Shown: positions 29,515 through 38,861 of the stretch, one piece after another | Layout of the letters: each line of letters begins with the position of its first letter | How positions within the stretch are numbered: the first letter of the stretch is position 1 | Origin: Chlamydia sp. | Lineage (GTDB): Bacteria > Chlamydiota > Chlamydiia > Chlamydiales > Chlamydiaceae | NCBI RefSeq assembly: GCF_017472245.1 | Contig: NZ_JAFUQR010000002.1 | Span: 95,197-159,196, forward strand | DNA: 64,000 bases | Direction of reading: 5' to 3' | Notes under the pieces: model-generated | Databases searched by the model: none | What the model was told of the DNA's origin: nothing | Seen by the model: only the letters and a program-made list of their open reading frames with translations | Made by a program: the position numbers and the translations under genes

Positions 29515-30648
29515 ATGATGGGTTATAAGCTTACTTCGCAACTTGCTATGCTTTCGATCTTATTGACTTTCACGCATAACGTAGGTCATGCTAATCAGAT
29601 GAGCCAGACTCTTCCGAGTGCTGTAGAAGCTCGTGCTAGTTCAGAGAAAGTGGAGCAGCCTCGAAAAGCGAAGAAAAAAGCTGAAGTAGATGCCTCAAAG
29701 AATAAGAAAAGCGTTGCTTCTGGTAGGAAGACACTTTTTTCCTGTATTAAGACTGGTATGTTCTTAGCAAACTATGAGCAACGTTTGGTAGCGAAAAAAG
29801 AGAATAAGCTTCGTGGGAAACAGTCCAAGAAAGTTTCTCAATCAATTAAAAGGAGATCCAAGGCTCCGTCAGAGGAAAGGTTTTTCGATTGGCTATGTAA
29901 TAGTAGGAAAGCCGATAAGCAAAAGCTTTTTGAGAAAAAAATTAGAGATGCTGCAGCTGTGAAGACTGAAGAGCCATGTCCTAAGGCTGCTGCCGTTGCC
30001 GCTGCTAGGGCTTCTTTATCTCCAGAAGAGAAACTACAGTTGATTCGTGAGTGGTTGGCAGAAGAAAAAACTGCGCGTAAGTCTAGTCGTGCAGCTCTCA
30101 AAATGAGTAGCAAAATCAAGAGAGATGGGCGTGTCACTTCAACTTTACGTTATGATGCGGAGAAAGCATTGGCTACAAGAGTCAGACGTAATGAAAATTC
30201 TATAAATGCTCGTGTTCGTCAAAAAGCAGCTCTTCAAAGAGCTAAGAAAGCCGGGGAGGAGAAACCTACTACAAAGAAACATGTTGAAGCTAATCAAAAA
30301 ACTAAAGCAGACTCCGCACTGCTTCCATCTGAGCAGGCCAACGAAGAAAAGTCAGCTGTAGCTCCAGAAAACTATTTTGCGGCAACAGCTTCAACAAATA
30401 GTACTAATGTCGCGACGTATTTAAATGCACGTCAATACCGTTGTGATTCTTCAGAAACAGACTGGCCTTGTTCTTCTTGTGTTACGAAGCGTCGAGCCAA
30501 TTTTGGTATTTCAGTATGTACAATGGTTGTTACTGTAATTGCTATGATTGTTGGAGCCGTTATTATTTCTAACGCCACCGACTCTACTGTTGCTAGTGGT
30601 TCAGGAACAAGTGGAGGAGGTAGTGGTGGTACTGGAGCACAGCCGTAG
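29515..30648 (+). CDS. Basic, Ala/Lys-rich exported membrane protein of unknown function (CT289-like)
   Basis: About 377 residues with an unusual layout. A signal peptide or leading membrane segment (GYKLTSQLAMLSILLTFTHNVGHA) is followed by about 300 highly charged residues dominated by K, R, A and E. One transmembrane helix lies at about 330-352 (ISVCTMVVTVIAMIVGAVII), and a 20-residue Gly/Ser-rich tail ends it. A short cysteine-bearing section (CDSSETDWPCSSC) precedes the helix. The start is uncertain: ATGs occur at 29476, 29515 and 29518; AGGAGA favours the latter two. It is monocistronic, ending at a strong terminator. I recognise no family outside Chlamydia. The basic body could bind nucleic acid or acidic membrane lipid, but this is speculation. 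Confidence 0.8.
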   Translation: MMGYKLTSQLAMLSILLTFTHNVGHANQMSQTLPSAVEARASSEKVEQPRKAKKKAEVDASKNKKSVASGRKTLFSCIKTGMFLANYEQRLVAKKENKLRGKQSKKVSQSIKRRSKAPSEERFFDWLCNSRKADKQKLFEKKIRDAAAVKTEEPCPKAAAVAAARASLSPEEKLQLIREWLAEEKTARKSSRAALKMSSKIKRDGRVTSTLRYDAEKALATRVRRNENSINARVRQKAALQRAKKAGEEKPTTKKHVEANQKTKADSALLPSEQANEEKSAVAPENYFAATASTNSTNVATYLNARQYRCDSSETDWPCSSCVTKRRANFGISVCTMVVTVIAMIVGAVIISNATDSTVASGSGTSGGGSGGTGAQP

Positions 30649-30677
30649 ATGCTTACTTGTATAATTGGTTCAAAAAG

Positions 30678-30709
30678 AAAAGAGAGCTATTCTATTAGCT
30701 CTCTTTTTT
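30678..30709. terminator. Strong bidirectional terminator between CT289- and CT288-like genes
   Basis: AAAAGAGAGCT, 8-base loop, AGCTCTCTTTT: a perfect 11-bp stem with T runs on both strands, placed between two convergent stop codons. It is the clearest rho-independent terminator in the window. Confidence 0.8.
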
Positions 30710-30741
30710 ATTTTAATTCTAATCGACTAATTTTGTATTAG

Positions 30742-32424
30742 TTATCTATCTAATAGATGTTGCGCTAGCTGCTGTAATTCAAAAAGGATTTTCAAAAGGC
30801 GATGATTTTCTTGGTTTACTCTAGCCATATCCATCATAGTTAAGTTAGATTCATAAGAAGCCTCTAAAACTTGTTTTTCCAGATATGCAAAATCTTTTTG
30901 CACGGCTTTCAACTCTTGGCTTACTTTCTCAAGCGCAGCACGACATTCTAAAGTTTTGTAACTCATATAATCTTCTAGAAGAATAGCTTGTTGTTCTTCA
31001 GTACAAGCTTCGTAGGCTTTCCATAAGTCTTCAAAAGCAAGATGTTTTGTTGACGTCCAAATGGAGAAAAGAGTCTCTTCTTCTCCAGAATCTTTCTGAG
31101 ATTGAGATTTTAGCTTATTTTCTGCTCTTCGTTTTTTAGCTGCTTCAGTGCCTTTTTTTACAATTTCCTGAAAACCTGAGTCCGAATCGTCTTCCGAGAC
31201 AGCGGAACGCTGCGATTTTTGAGATTCTGGCGAAAAGGGGAATAGATAAGCTCTTTTTTCTAGCTGAGAACGTAATACAGCATCTTCTCTTAATGCTTGT
31301 TCAAAGGCAGTATTTAAGACATTGTATTGTTCTGTTAGTTCTTCCAATTTTGTTTTAAGGTTGGAATGCTCAATGAAAAGAGGCTGGTTCCATCTGGCTG
31401 TAATAGCCTCATTTAACAAAGTTTCATGGAGATTGGATAGCAATTGATGTTGGTAATGAACCATAGAGGTTAAAACATCCTGGCCTATAGTTGATTGGAT
31501 GTCTTTGGCTAGCTGTTTTCTGTTTATTGAAGATTGTTCTAGCAGATACCTAATGCCACGAATTATGAGAAATGTTGCAGTTCCCAGTGCTAAGGATGCC
31601 AGTCCTATAACAGCAATGAAAGGAATGCAAGGAGGAAGAAAGATAATAAGACTAGCAATTCCTGCTATAACTCCCAAAGACAAAGAGATTTTCAACACAG
31701 TGTAAAATGCATAACTTGCCCGACTAAGAGAGTGAGCTTTGATAGAAAAGACTCCTCCACTACGTGGTAAAAGTCTAATCATATTAGAAGTAATTTGTGT
31801 GAGGAAGCGGTTTTTCCTAAGCAACGGAGTATTTAGGTATTTGTCGTGACGTTCCTCTCCTCTATAAAAATGTTCCCTTAGTCGAAGGAGAGAGAGTATT
31901 TCTGTAAATCGAGATGGGAATTTCTCAATAACTTGACTAAGAGAGTCATATTTAGAACCAAAGATATCTTTTAGCAGTTTTTTTTCAGAAGATTGGATTG
32001 TTAGATCAATTTCTGAAAGTTGATTAACAAGAATTTTTAAAGAATCCCAATTGTTCATTCGGAACTTGTCTGTTGTGAGGTATTGAACGTGCTCCGAAGC
32101 ATCTGTTAGGGGAAGGGAATCAGTTAGTTGCTTTTTTTTCTGTTTAGCTAAAGCATTTTTTGCGGAACAAATGGCAGCAGTAGCAGAGAAGAGGCCAGAT
32201 ATCGCGGCCATTCCTCCCATAACAGCAAAAGGAATGGCAGCTCCTCCAGCAGAGACGGCAATGATACACCCGATCAGAGCAATTAAAGCTAGGGAAGCTA
32301 GAACTATAGTTGTAACTTGTAAGGCTTTAGCAAAGTGGGGATGTTTTTCAGAAAACGAGCGGTTTATTTGTAAAGGAAAATTTTGAGGAGTATGTTTGGG
32401 CTGGTGAACTCTAAAATAAACCAT
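30742..32424 (-). CDS. Inclusion membrane protein (CT288-like)
   Basis: A 560-residue protein with two bilobed hydrophobic domains: helices at about 36-60 and 62-86, and again at 243-265 and 267-288. This doubled arrangement is typical of larger Inc proteins inserted in the inclusion membrane by type III secretion. The remaining C-terminal 270 residues are strongly helical with coiled-coil character (for example EKVSQELKAVQKDF). The C. trachomatis ortholog CT288 has been reported to bind the host coiled-coil protein CCDC146. It stands alone on the minus strand; the 215-base upstream gap is AT-rich and shared with divergent mnmA. Confidence 0.9.
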   Translation of the reverse strand: MVYFRVHQPKHTPQNFPLQINRSFSEKHPHFAKALQVTTIVLASLALIALIGCIIAVSAGGAAIPFAVMGGMAAISGLFSATAAICSAKNALAKQKKKQLTDSLPLTDASEHVQYLTTDKFRMNNWDSLKILVNQLSEIDLTIQSSEKKLLKDIFGSKYDSLSQVIEKFPSRFTEILSLLRLREHFYRGEERHDKYLNTPLLRKNRFLTQITSNMIRLLPRSGGVFSIKAHSLSRASYAFYTVLKISLSLGVIAGIASLIIFLPPCIPFIAVIGLASLALGTATFLIIRGIRYLLEQSSINRKQLAKDIQSTIGQDVLTSMVHYQHQLLSNLHETLLNEAITARWNQPLFIEHSNLKTKLEELTEQYNVLNTAFEQALREDAVLRSQLEKRAYLFPFSPESQKSQRSAVSEDDSDSGFQEIVKKGTEAAKKRRAENKLKSQSQKDSGEEETLFSIWTSTKHLAFEDLWKAYEACTEEQQAILLEDYMSYKTLECRAALEKVSQELKAVQKDFAYLEKQVLEASYESNLTMMDMARVNQENHRLLKILFELQQLAQHLLDR

Positions 32425-32639
32425 AAAAGATTCTCAAATAAAATAATTTGTTGTTTTTTATAATAATCTTATTTTTGAAAATATTAAGCTATTCCAAACC
32501 TTTTTGTGAAAAATTTTTTTAATTATTTTGCAACTTTTTTTGCAAATAAAGAGAATTTTTCTTCAAGAAAGAGTTTTTTTGATCCCGTATTTGTGTTAGC
32601 ATAGACCCCCTTCCTTTAAGGGTTTTTCTCAGGTTTGTT

Positions 32640-33743
32640 GTGCGTAAGACTGTTGTTGTTGCTATGTCTGGAGGAGTAGACTCCTCTGTTGTTGCTTACC
32701 TTTTGAAAAGGCAAGATAAATACAATGTTATTGGCTTGTTTATGAAAAATTGGGAGGAACAAGACGAGAATGGCGAATGTACTGCGACAAAAGACTTTCT
32801 TGATGTTGCTAGGATTGCTGAGCAGCTATCTATTCCCTATTATACCGTTTCTTTTGCTAAGGAATATAAAGAGAGAGTATTTTCTAGGTTTTTGAGAGAG
32901 TATGCGAATGGCTATACTCCTAATCCTGATGTTCTTTGTAATCGAGAGATTAAGTTTGATTTATTGCAGAAGAAGGTACGAGAGCTAAAAGGTGATTTCC
33001 TCGCCACAGGTCATTATTGCCGGGGAGGAATAGATGGGACAGGTCTGCTTAAGGGATTGGATCCCAATAAAGATCAAAGCTATTTTCTATGCGGAACACC
33101 AAAAGAAGCTTTGTCAAATGTCCTTTTCCCATTAGGTGGAATGTATAAAACCGAAGTTCGTCAACTTGCTCAAGAAGCCGGGTTAGCGACGGCTACAAAA
33201 AAGGACAGTACAGGGATCTGTTTCATTGGTAAGCGTCCTTTTAAGAGTTTTCTTGAGCAGTTTGTAGCGGACTCTCCCGGGGATATTGTTGATTATGATA
33301 CGCAAAAAATTATTGGTTGTCATGAAGGTGCTCATTATTACACCATCGGACAAAGAAGAGGATTAAATATTGGGGGAATGGAAAAACCTTGCTATGTTCT
33401 TGGAAAAGACATGGAAAAGAATATTATTTATATCGTGCGCGGCGAAGATCATCCTCTTCTATATCGAAAAAAGCTTGTGGCAAAGGAACTTAATTGGTTT
33501 TCTCCTTTACAAACCCCCATTACTTGCAGTGCGAAAGTAAGGTATAGATCTTCTGATGAGAAATGTTCCGTGTATCCTTTGGAAGACGGAACTGTGCGGG
33601 TCGTCTTTGATACCCCTATCAAAGCCATCACCCCCGGACAGACTGTAGCGTTTTACCGGGGAGATGTTTGTTTAGGAGGAGGGGTAATTGATGTGCCTAT
33701 GATTCCTCTTTCACAAGAGGCGGAAACCCATCCTCCTCTGTAG
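32640..33743 (+). CDS. mnmA: tRNA-specific 2-thiouridylase MnmA
   Basis: Adds sulfur to wobble U34 of tRNA-Lys, -Glu and -Gln. The 367-residue protein has the PP-loop [10 protein letters not shown] near the start, the catalytic cysteines in [11 protein letters not shown] and GICFIG, and a C-terminal beta-barrel. The GTG start is the only candidate before the PP-loop. The sulfur donor is normally a cysteine desulfurase; one is encoded at the right end of this window. Its last 47 bases overlap the convergent clpC gene. Confidence 0.96.
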   Translation: MRKTVVVAMSGGVDSSVVAYLLKRQDKYNVIGLFMKNWEEQDENGECTATKDFLDVARIAEQLSIPYYTVSFAKEYKERVFSRFLREYANGYTPNPDVLCNREIKFDLLQKKVRELKGDFLATGHYCRGGIDGTGLLKGLDPNKDQSYFLCGTPKEALSNVLFPLGGMYKTEVRQLAQEAGLATATKKDSTGICFIGKRPFKSFLEQFVADSPGDIVDYDTQKIIGCHEGAHYYTIGQRRGLNIGGMEKPCYVLGKDMEKNIIYIVRGEDHPLLYRKKLVAKELNWFSPLQTPITCSAKVRYRSSDEKCSVYPLEDGTVRVVFDTPIKAITPGQTVAFYRGDVCLGGGVIDVPMIPLSQEAETHPPL

Positions 33744-36258
33744 CTGGAGTAGCAGCCTCTTCCTCTCGCTCGAAAATTACACGTTCTTCTAGCAGACGGG
33801 CACGTAGTTTTCTGGCCTCCTGGCGGCAGGATTCTTTCAAAAGCATCTCCGCTAAAGGATCCTCCAAATATTGCTCCACAACTCGACGTAGCGGACGAGC
33901 TCCCATTTCTGGAGAATGCCCTTTAGTTACTAAGAAAGAAATTACAGAATCAGGAATGTTCAAAGCCATCTGATGATTTTGTAAACGCGATCCCAATTTA
34001 TTAATTTCTAGGTGAATAATTTCAGAAAGAGCGTCCTTCTCAAGAGGTTTAAAAATCACGCTTTCATCCAAACGATTAATAAACTCTGGTTTTAAGTGTT
34101 TTTTAACAGCAGCGTCTATTTTCTCTTTAATAACCCCATAATCCATGTGAGAACGAAGTCCGAAGCCAATCTCTCCACTTTTACGAATCAAGTCAGCTCC
34201 TAAATTGGAAGTCATAATGATAATCGTGTTACGAAAATCTATTTTACGTCCGAAGGAGTCAGTTAGACGCCCTTGCTCGAGAATCTGCAGCATGAGGTCC
34301 ATAATATCCGGATGAGCTTTTTCAATTTCATCAAATAGGACCACACAATAAGGACGGCGGCGTACTTGTTCTGTTAAGTGCCCACCTTCTTCATGTCCTA
34401 CATATCCAGGAGGAGAGCCCATCATCTTAGTTGCAGCAAATTTCTCCATATATTCAGACATATCTACTTGAATGAGAGAATCTTCTCCTCCAAACATCTC
34501 AATAGCTATTTGCTGTGCTAATAAAGTTTTTCCGACTCCTGTAGGACCTAAGAATAGGAAAGATCCCATAGGTCTATTAGGATCCTTAATGCCAGTTCTT
34601 GAACGACGGATAGCTCGACAAATACTTGCCACAGCTTGGTCTTGACCTATCACTTTTTTTTGCAAAGTGGTTTCTAGTGTTAAAAGTTTTTCGCTTTCAG
34701 CTTCTGTTAATCGTGCGGCAGGAATACCTGTTTGAACAGAAACGACTTGAGCAACAGCTTCTTCATCAACAGGAACTTGGTGTTCCTCTTTATTAGACTC
34801 CCATTGGAGCTTCATAGTTCCCAGTTTTTCCCTGAGCTTCTTCTCTTCATCACGTAGACTAGCAGCTTTTTCGTATTCCTGAGTTCCTATAGCTTGTTCT
34901 TTAGCTTGTTTTGTACTTTCTATTTCAGCTTCTAAACGTGCCAGCTCTGAAGGTTGTCCCATTGTGTTGACTCTTACGCGAGCCCCAGCTTCATCTAAAA
35001 GATCAATAGCCTTATCTGGGAGGAATCGACCATGAACGTATTGGTCAGCTAATTTAGCCGCAGCAACGAGAGCTTCATCTGTGATAAAGACATTATGATG
35101 CTCCTCATATTTTTTCTTCAGACCTCGAAGAATTTCTACAGTTTCGTCAACACTAGGAGGCTGAACAACAATTTTTTGGAATCGACGTTCTAAAGCTGCA
35201 TCCTTTTCAATATGCTTTCGATATTCATCCAAAGTAGTAGCTCCAATACACTGAATTTCTCCTCGAGCCAAAGCGGGTTTCAAGATATGAGAGGCATCTA
35301 TAGCTCCCTCGGCTGCTCCAGCGCCAACAATTGTGTGAAGCTCGTCAATGAAAAGGAGGACATTTCCATGTTTACGCACCTCATCCATAACAGCTTTTAT
35401 TCGCTCTTCAAATTGTCCACGATACTTTGTTCCCGCAATCATGAGTGCTAAATCTAGGGTGATTAATCGTTTTTTGCGAAGAGCCTCTGGAACTTCCCCT
35501 GAAACAATTTTTTGAGCTAATCCCTCAACAATAGCTGTTTTACCTACACCGGCCTCTCCGATCAAGACTGGATTATTTTTTCTCCTACGACAAAGGATTA
35601 AAATTAATCGTTCCACTTCCGCAGAGCGTCCAATAACTGGGTCCAGACGAGACTCTTTAAACATTTCTGTTAAGTCGTACCCGTATGCCTTGAGAGCAGA
35701 AAGTTTTTCTGGTTTATCTCCACCTAAAGTATGGCCTCCTAAGGAAGAGGAAGATTTTGATGAAGAAGAACTATTTGTATTTCTAGGAGTAGAGGAGGAG
35801 GAAGGAGGAAGCTGGAGGTTGAAAGTTTCCAGTTCTTTCAAAATTTCTTTTCGGATCTCTTTTGGATCTATGTGTAAGTTTTCTAAAACTTGCAAGGCTA
35901 CGCCGTCAGCCTGGTTTAAGATTCCTAATAAAAGGTGCTCCGTTCCAACATAATTATGCTCTAAAAGAGCCGCCTCTTCATTAGCAGATTCAAAAGATTT
36001 TTTTACTCTTCCTGTGAGGGCTGGATCCCCATATATTTGTATCTCCGGCCCATATCCGATAAGCTTTTCTACCTCGTGCTTTGCTGTATCAAAATCAACT
36101 CCAAGGGTGCGCAAGACATTGACTGCGACCCCTTGTCCTAGTTTTAGTAATCCTAGTAAGATATGCTCGGTTCCTAGATAGTTGTGATTGAGTCGTTGAG
36201 CTTCTTTTTTCGCCAACTTAATCACTTGCTTTGCGCGATTGGTAAATTTCTCAAACAT
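33697..36258 (-). CDS. clpC: ATP-dependent Clp protease ATPase subunit ClpC
   Basis: AAA+ unfoldase feeding ClpP. It has 853 residues: two Clp N-domain repeats (about 1-145, with the recurring [12 protein letters not shown] pattern), a Ser-rich linker, D1 with Walker [11 protein letters not shown], a UVR/middle coiled-coil region, and D2 with Walker [11 protein letters not shown] and sensor/arginine-finger motifs. The C-terminus is acidic. No clpP, ctsR or mcsAB genes flank it. I see no CIRCE element upstream, so HrcA control is not indicated. Confidence 0.97.
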   Translation of the reverse strand: MFEKFTNRAKQVIKLAKKEAQRLNHNYLGTEHILLGLLKLGQGVAVNVLRTLGVDFDTAKHEVEKLIGYGPEIQIYGDPALTGRVKKSFESANEEAALLEHNYVGTEHLLLGILNQADGVALQVLENLHIDPKEIRKEILKELETFNLQLPPSSSSTPRNTNSSSSSKSSSSLGGHTLGGDKPEKLSALKAYGYDLTEMFKESRLDPVIGRSAEVERLILILCRRRKNNPVLIGEAGVGKTAIVEGLAQKIVSGEVPEALRKKRLITLDLALMIAGTKYRGQFEERIKAVMDEVRKHGNVLLFIDELHTIVGAGAAEGAIDASHILKPALARGEIQCIGATTLDEYRKHIEKDAALERRFQKIVVQPPSVDETVEILRGLKKKYEEHHNVFITDEALVAAAKLADQYVHGRFLPDKAIDLLDEAGARVRVNTMGQPSELARLEAEIESTKQAKEQAIGTQEYEKAASLRDEEKKLREKLGTMKLQWESNKEEHQVPVDEEAVAQVVSVQTGIPAARLTEAESEKLLTLETTLQKKVIGQDQAVASICRAIRRSRTGIKDPNRPMGSFLFLGPTGVGKTLLAQQIAIEMFGGEDSLIQVDMSEYMEKFAATKMMGSPPGYVGHEEGGHLTEQVRRRPYCVVLFDEIEKAHPDIMDLMLQILEQGRLTDSFGRKIDFRNTIIIMTSNLGADLIRKSGEIGFGLRSHMDYGVIKEKIDAAVKKHLKPEFINRLDESVIFKPLEKDALSEIIHLEINKLGSRLQNHQMALNIPDSVISFLVTKGHSPEMGARPLRRVVEQYLEDPLAEMLLKESCRQEARKLRARLLEERVIFEREEEAATPATEEDGFPPLVKEES

Positions 36259-36304
36259 AAAAACCTGAATGGCGAGGTGGAATACTTTTCAAGCATATAC
36301 GACA

Positions 36305-36333
36305 TTTATGATAATGATGCAACTCTTCGTCAA
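36305..36333 (-). promoter_or_regulatory. Possible clpC promoter
   Basis: On the minus strand TTGACG (36328-36333), a 17-base spacer, then CATAAA (36305-36310), about 45 bases upstream of the clpC ATG. An alternative pair, TTGCAT with TATATG, overlaps it. By consensus only. Confidence 0.4.
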
Positions 36334-36449
36334 TAGAATGATGAAGGAGAAGGAGAGTGTTGTTTTGTAATAATCTTTTTTTTGCGCTCGAGAATCTTTT
36401 TTTTGAGCAGACCATTATTTAATTTTATTAGATCGTTGTTTTGATGTAG

Positions 36450-36455
36450 TATAGT
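36450..36455 (+). promoter_or_regulatory. Possible -10 box upstream of lplA
   Basis: TATAGT with a poor -35 match 17 bases upstream, 78 bases before the lplA start. The 274-base clpC/lplA gap is AT-rich and otherwise shows nothing I can name. Confidence 0.25.
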
Positions 36456-36532
36456 TCCCTTCTTTAAATAAATAAAAGAAGGATAGAATGGTTCCTGTTT
36501 TTTTTAGAAGAAAGGGTATAGAAATTTATTGA

Positions 36533-37255
36533 ATGATGAAAGTGCGTATTATCGATTCTATTAGAGGAACTCCTAAAGAATTAATGAAAAAAGATCGTTT
36601 ACTCCTAGATACCTTAAAAGAGGGGGAAGCGGTTCTTCACCTGTATGATTGGGAAGGTATTTGTCCCGTAACTTATGGGTATTTTATTAAGCCTGAAAAA
36701 TTCTTTCGGGCTAATTGGGAATTTTTTGGGGTAAGCGCTGCAAGTCGTCCTACAGGAGGAGGGGTCACGTTTCATAACGGTGATTACGCTTTTTCTTTGC
36801 TTGTGTCTTCGAAGCATTCTTCTTATAAAAACTCCATTTTAGCAAACTATCATACTGTTAATCATCTTGTTCTTAAGACGATTAATAAATTATTCGGATT
36901 AGAAGGTTCTTTGGCTCCGGAAGAAATAGGAACAAAACAGGTAGAGTCTTCTAATTTTTGTGTAGCTAAAACTTCAAAATATGATGTCCTTGTAGGGAAT
37001 AAGAAAGTTGGGGGAGCTGCTCAAAGGTCTGTTAAACAAGGATTTTTACATCAAGGTTCTATCTTTTTATCGGGAAACTCTCTCGAATTTTATCAACAAA
37101 TTCTGCTTCCTGCTCTTGTGGAGAAGATGGGGTTAGAAATAGAGAAGGATGCTTTTTTTCCATTGGGGATGGAAGCTGCCCCATCTGTTCTGAAAGAAGC
37201 CAGAAAAGAAGTTAAGGACTCCTTGATGCGAACTTTTATGTGGGAAGGGATTTAA
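36533..37255 (+). CDS. lplA: Lipoate-protein ligase A family protein
   Basis: Attaches lipoate (or transfers a lipoyl or octanoyl group) to lysines of acceptor domains. It is 240 residues. RPTGGGVTFHNGDY matches the family RRxxGGG binding loop, and GNKKVGGAAQR supplies the catalytic lysine. It lacks the extra C-terminal domain of E. coli LplA, so it may need a partner or use a pre-activated donor. It begins a set with a PLD-like gene, CT283 and a glycine-cleavage-H-like protein, a possible acceptor three genes downstream. Ortholog of CT285. Confidence 0.9.
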   Translation: MMKVRIIDSIRGTPKELMKKDRLLLDTLKEGEAVLHLYDWEGICPVTYGYFIKPEKFFRANWEFFGVSAASRPTGGGVTFHNGDYAFSLLVSSKHSSYKNSILANYHTVNHLVLKTINKLFGLEGSLAPEEIGTKQVESSNFCVAKTSKYDVLVGNKKVGGAAQRSVKQGFLHQGSIFLSGNSLEFYQQILLPALVEKMGLEIEKDAFFPLGMEAAPSVLKEARKEVKDSLMRTFMWEGI

Positions 37256-37262
37256 AGGAAGG

Positions 37263-38687
37263 ATGAAAATATCATTTTTACGGAACATATTCCTATTTTT
37301 GGCTTGTACTGCGACTGTTCACGGTTTCGCACAGACACTAGCTATTCCAAATAAAAACAAAGCAGCCAAGATTCTGGTTCATGATAACGGCTATGAAATG
37401 TATGAGCACTTATTAGCTGCTATTGATAACGCCAGGTATACTGTAGAGTTGTGTCCCTGTATGACAGGAGGGGAGATTTTAGCTACCATTCTTCGGCATT
37501 TAGATCAGCGTATGGAAGACGTGCCACAGCTAGTGGGCTATATGCTGATACAGCCGACTCTGATTGATGAAAATGACCGGAAAAACTTAAAAACTTTTAA
37601 AGAAAAGCACGGAGAAAGGTTTCATTACCTATTTTCTGATTGTCCTCCGTATTGTAATATCTTGTCTCCCAATGTTATAGAGAGTCATATTAAGCTTTCC
37701 ATCGTTGATGGTAAATATATTTTCATTGGAGGGACTAATCTAGAGGACCTAATGTGTTCCAGAGGTGACTTTGATCTAGGAGTGGTGGATTCTCCTCGAG
37801 CAATAGTAGGGGGGACGAGAAGACCTTCGGCTTTTCGTGACCAAGATGTCACGATTGTTTCAGAGGAACTAGGAGCATTGCTTCGTAAGGAATTTTGTGC
37901 GCATTATGCGTTATGGAAGGATTTTACTAAAAAATTTTGGTTTAATAAAAAATTAGATGATTTCAGAGGAATAGATCCTATTAATCTTCCGTTAGAAAAG
38001 GCAAAGCTTTCCTTTTGTAATATGATTGAAATGAATTCTTGTGCTGTTTCTGTTCAGTTAGACAAGATTCGTTTTATTTTTTCTGGTCCAGACGAAACTA
38101 GCAATACGATTACTGAAGAATATACGCGCTTAGTGAATCAAGCACGGCATTCGATTCGTTTAGCCCAAATGTATTTTATTCCTGCAGAAAAAATATATGA
38201 CAGTTTAATGGATGCTTGCTGGGGAAGGGGAGTAAGTATTCGGGTTATAACGAATGGGAGAACAGACCGAAGTCCTACAATTACCAGGTCATATGCTTGG
38301 GGGAATCGGATTAATTATTTCCCTTTGACCTTTGGTTCTCGACCTCTTTTATGGAAAAGATTCTTATTTTCTCCTAGTCATGCTACTAAAAAGTTCTCTG
38401 TCCATGAATTTTATGTCGCTAATACTCAGTTACATAAAAAATGTATGCTTGTAGATGACCATATTATGGTGATTGGCAGTTACAATTTTGGCAAAAAAAG
38501 TGATGTCTGTGATTACGAATGTATAGTTGTCATTGAATCAGAAGAAGTCGTAGCTAAAGCGCAGGCAGTGTTTGAAAAGGATCTTACTCTCTCCAAATTG
38601 GTAACTGGTGAAGAAATTATAAACTGGTATTTTGATCCCGTGAATTATTGTTTGGGACATTTAGAGGATAAATACATGCCCGCCTAA
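37263..38687 (+). CDS. Phospholipase D superfamily protein, exported (CT284-like)
   Basis: The 474-residue protein has a signal peptide (ISFLRNIFLFLACTATVHGFAQ) and two complete HKD motifs: H142-x-K144-x4-D149 and H391-x-K393-x4-D398. Both half-sites are therefore intact, and a phosphatidyl-transferase or phosphodiesterase activity (cardiolipin synthase-like or phospholipase) is expected; the substrate cannot be told. The signal peptide places it at or beyond the inner membrane. It starts 7 bases after lplA, preceded by AAAGGAAGG. Ortholog of CT284. Confidence 0.9.
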   Translation: MKISFLRNIFLFLACTATVHGFAQTLAIPNKNKAAKILVHDNGYEMYEHLLAAIDNARYTVELCPCMTGGEILATILRHLDQRMEDVPQLVGYMLIQPTLIDENDRKNLKTFKEKHGERFHYLFSDCPPYCNILSPNVIESHIKLSIVDGKYIFIGGTNLEDLMCSRGDFDLGVVDSPRAIVGGTRRPSAFRDQDVTIVSEELGALLRKEFCAHYALWKDFTKKFWFNKKLDDFRGIDPINLPLEKAKLSFCNMIEMNSCAVSVQLDKIRFIFSGPDETSNTITEEYTRLVNQARHSIRLAQMYFIPAEKIYDSLMDACWGRGVSIRVITNGRTDRSPTITRSYAWGNRINYFPLTFGSRPLLWKRFLFSPSHATKKFSVHEFYVANTQLHKKCMLVDDHIMVIGSYNFGKKSDVCDYECIVVIESEEVVAKAQAVFEKDLTLSKLVTGEEIINWYFDPVNYCLGHLEDKYMPA

Positions 38688-38788
38688 TTTTGTTTGAGAG
38701 GATGTAAAAGGTCTCCACCTGCTTTTGTAGAAAACTTGATAATAATCTTCTGCAACAAGTACCATGAAGTCTTCTGGGAAGAGCCTTT

Positions 38789-38804
38789 CTCTCTCCTGAG
38801 AGAG
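38789..38804 (+). repeat. Stem-loop in the CT284 / CT283 gap
   Basis: CTCTCTC CT GAGAGAG, followed 11 bases later by a run of six T. It may end the lplA-PLD transcript or shape the leader of the next gene. Otherwise the 174-base gap holds nothing I can name. Confidence 0.35.
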
Positions 38805-38861
38805 TCTGTAAAAGTTTTTTCCCTTTCTTAGTACGGTGTTTCTCAAAAAAAGAAGGGTCTC

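Noticed and set aside
29838..30137. Minus-strand frame of 99 codons opposite CT289
   Set aside because: A shadow of the Ala/Lys-rich gene's codon bias; no ribosome site and no family features.
36259..36532. CIRCE element controlling clpC
   Set aside because: No TTAGCACTC-N9-GAGTGCTAA pattern or close relative in the gap.
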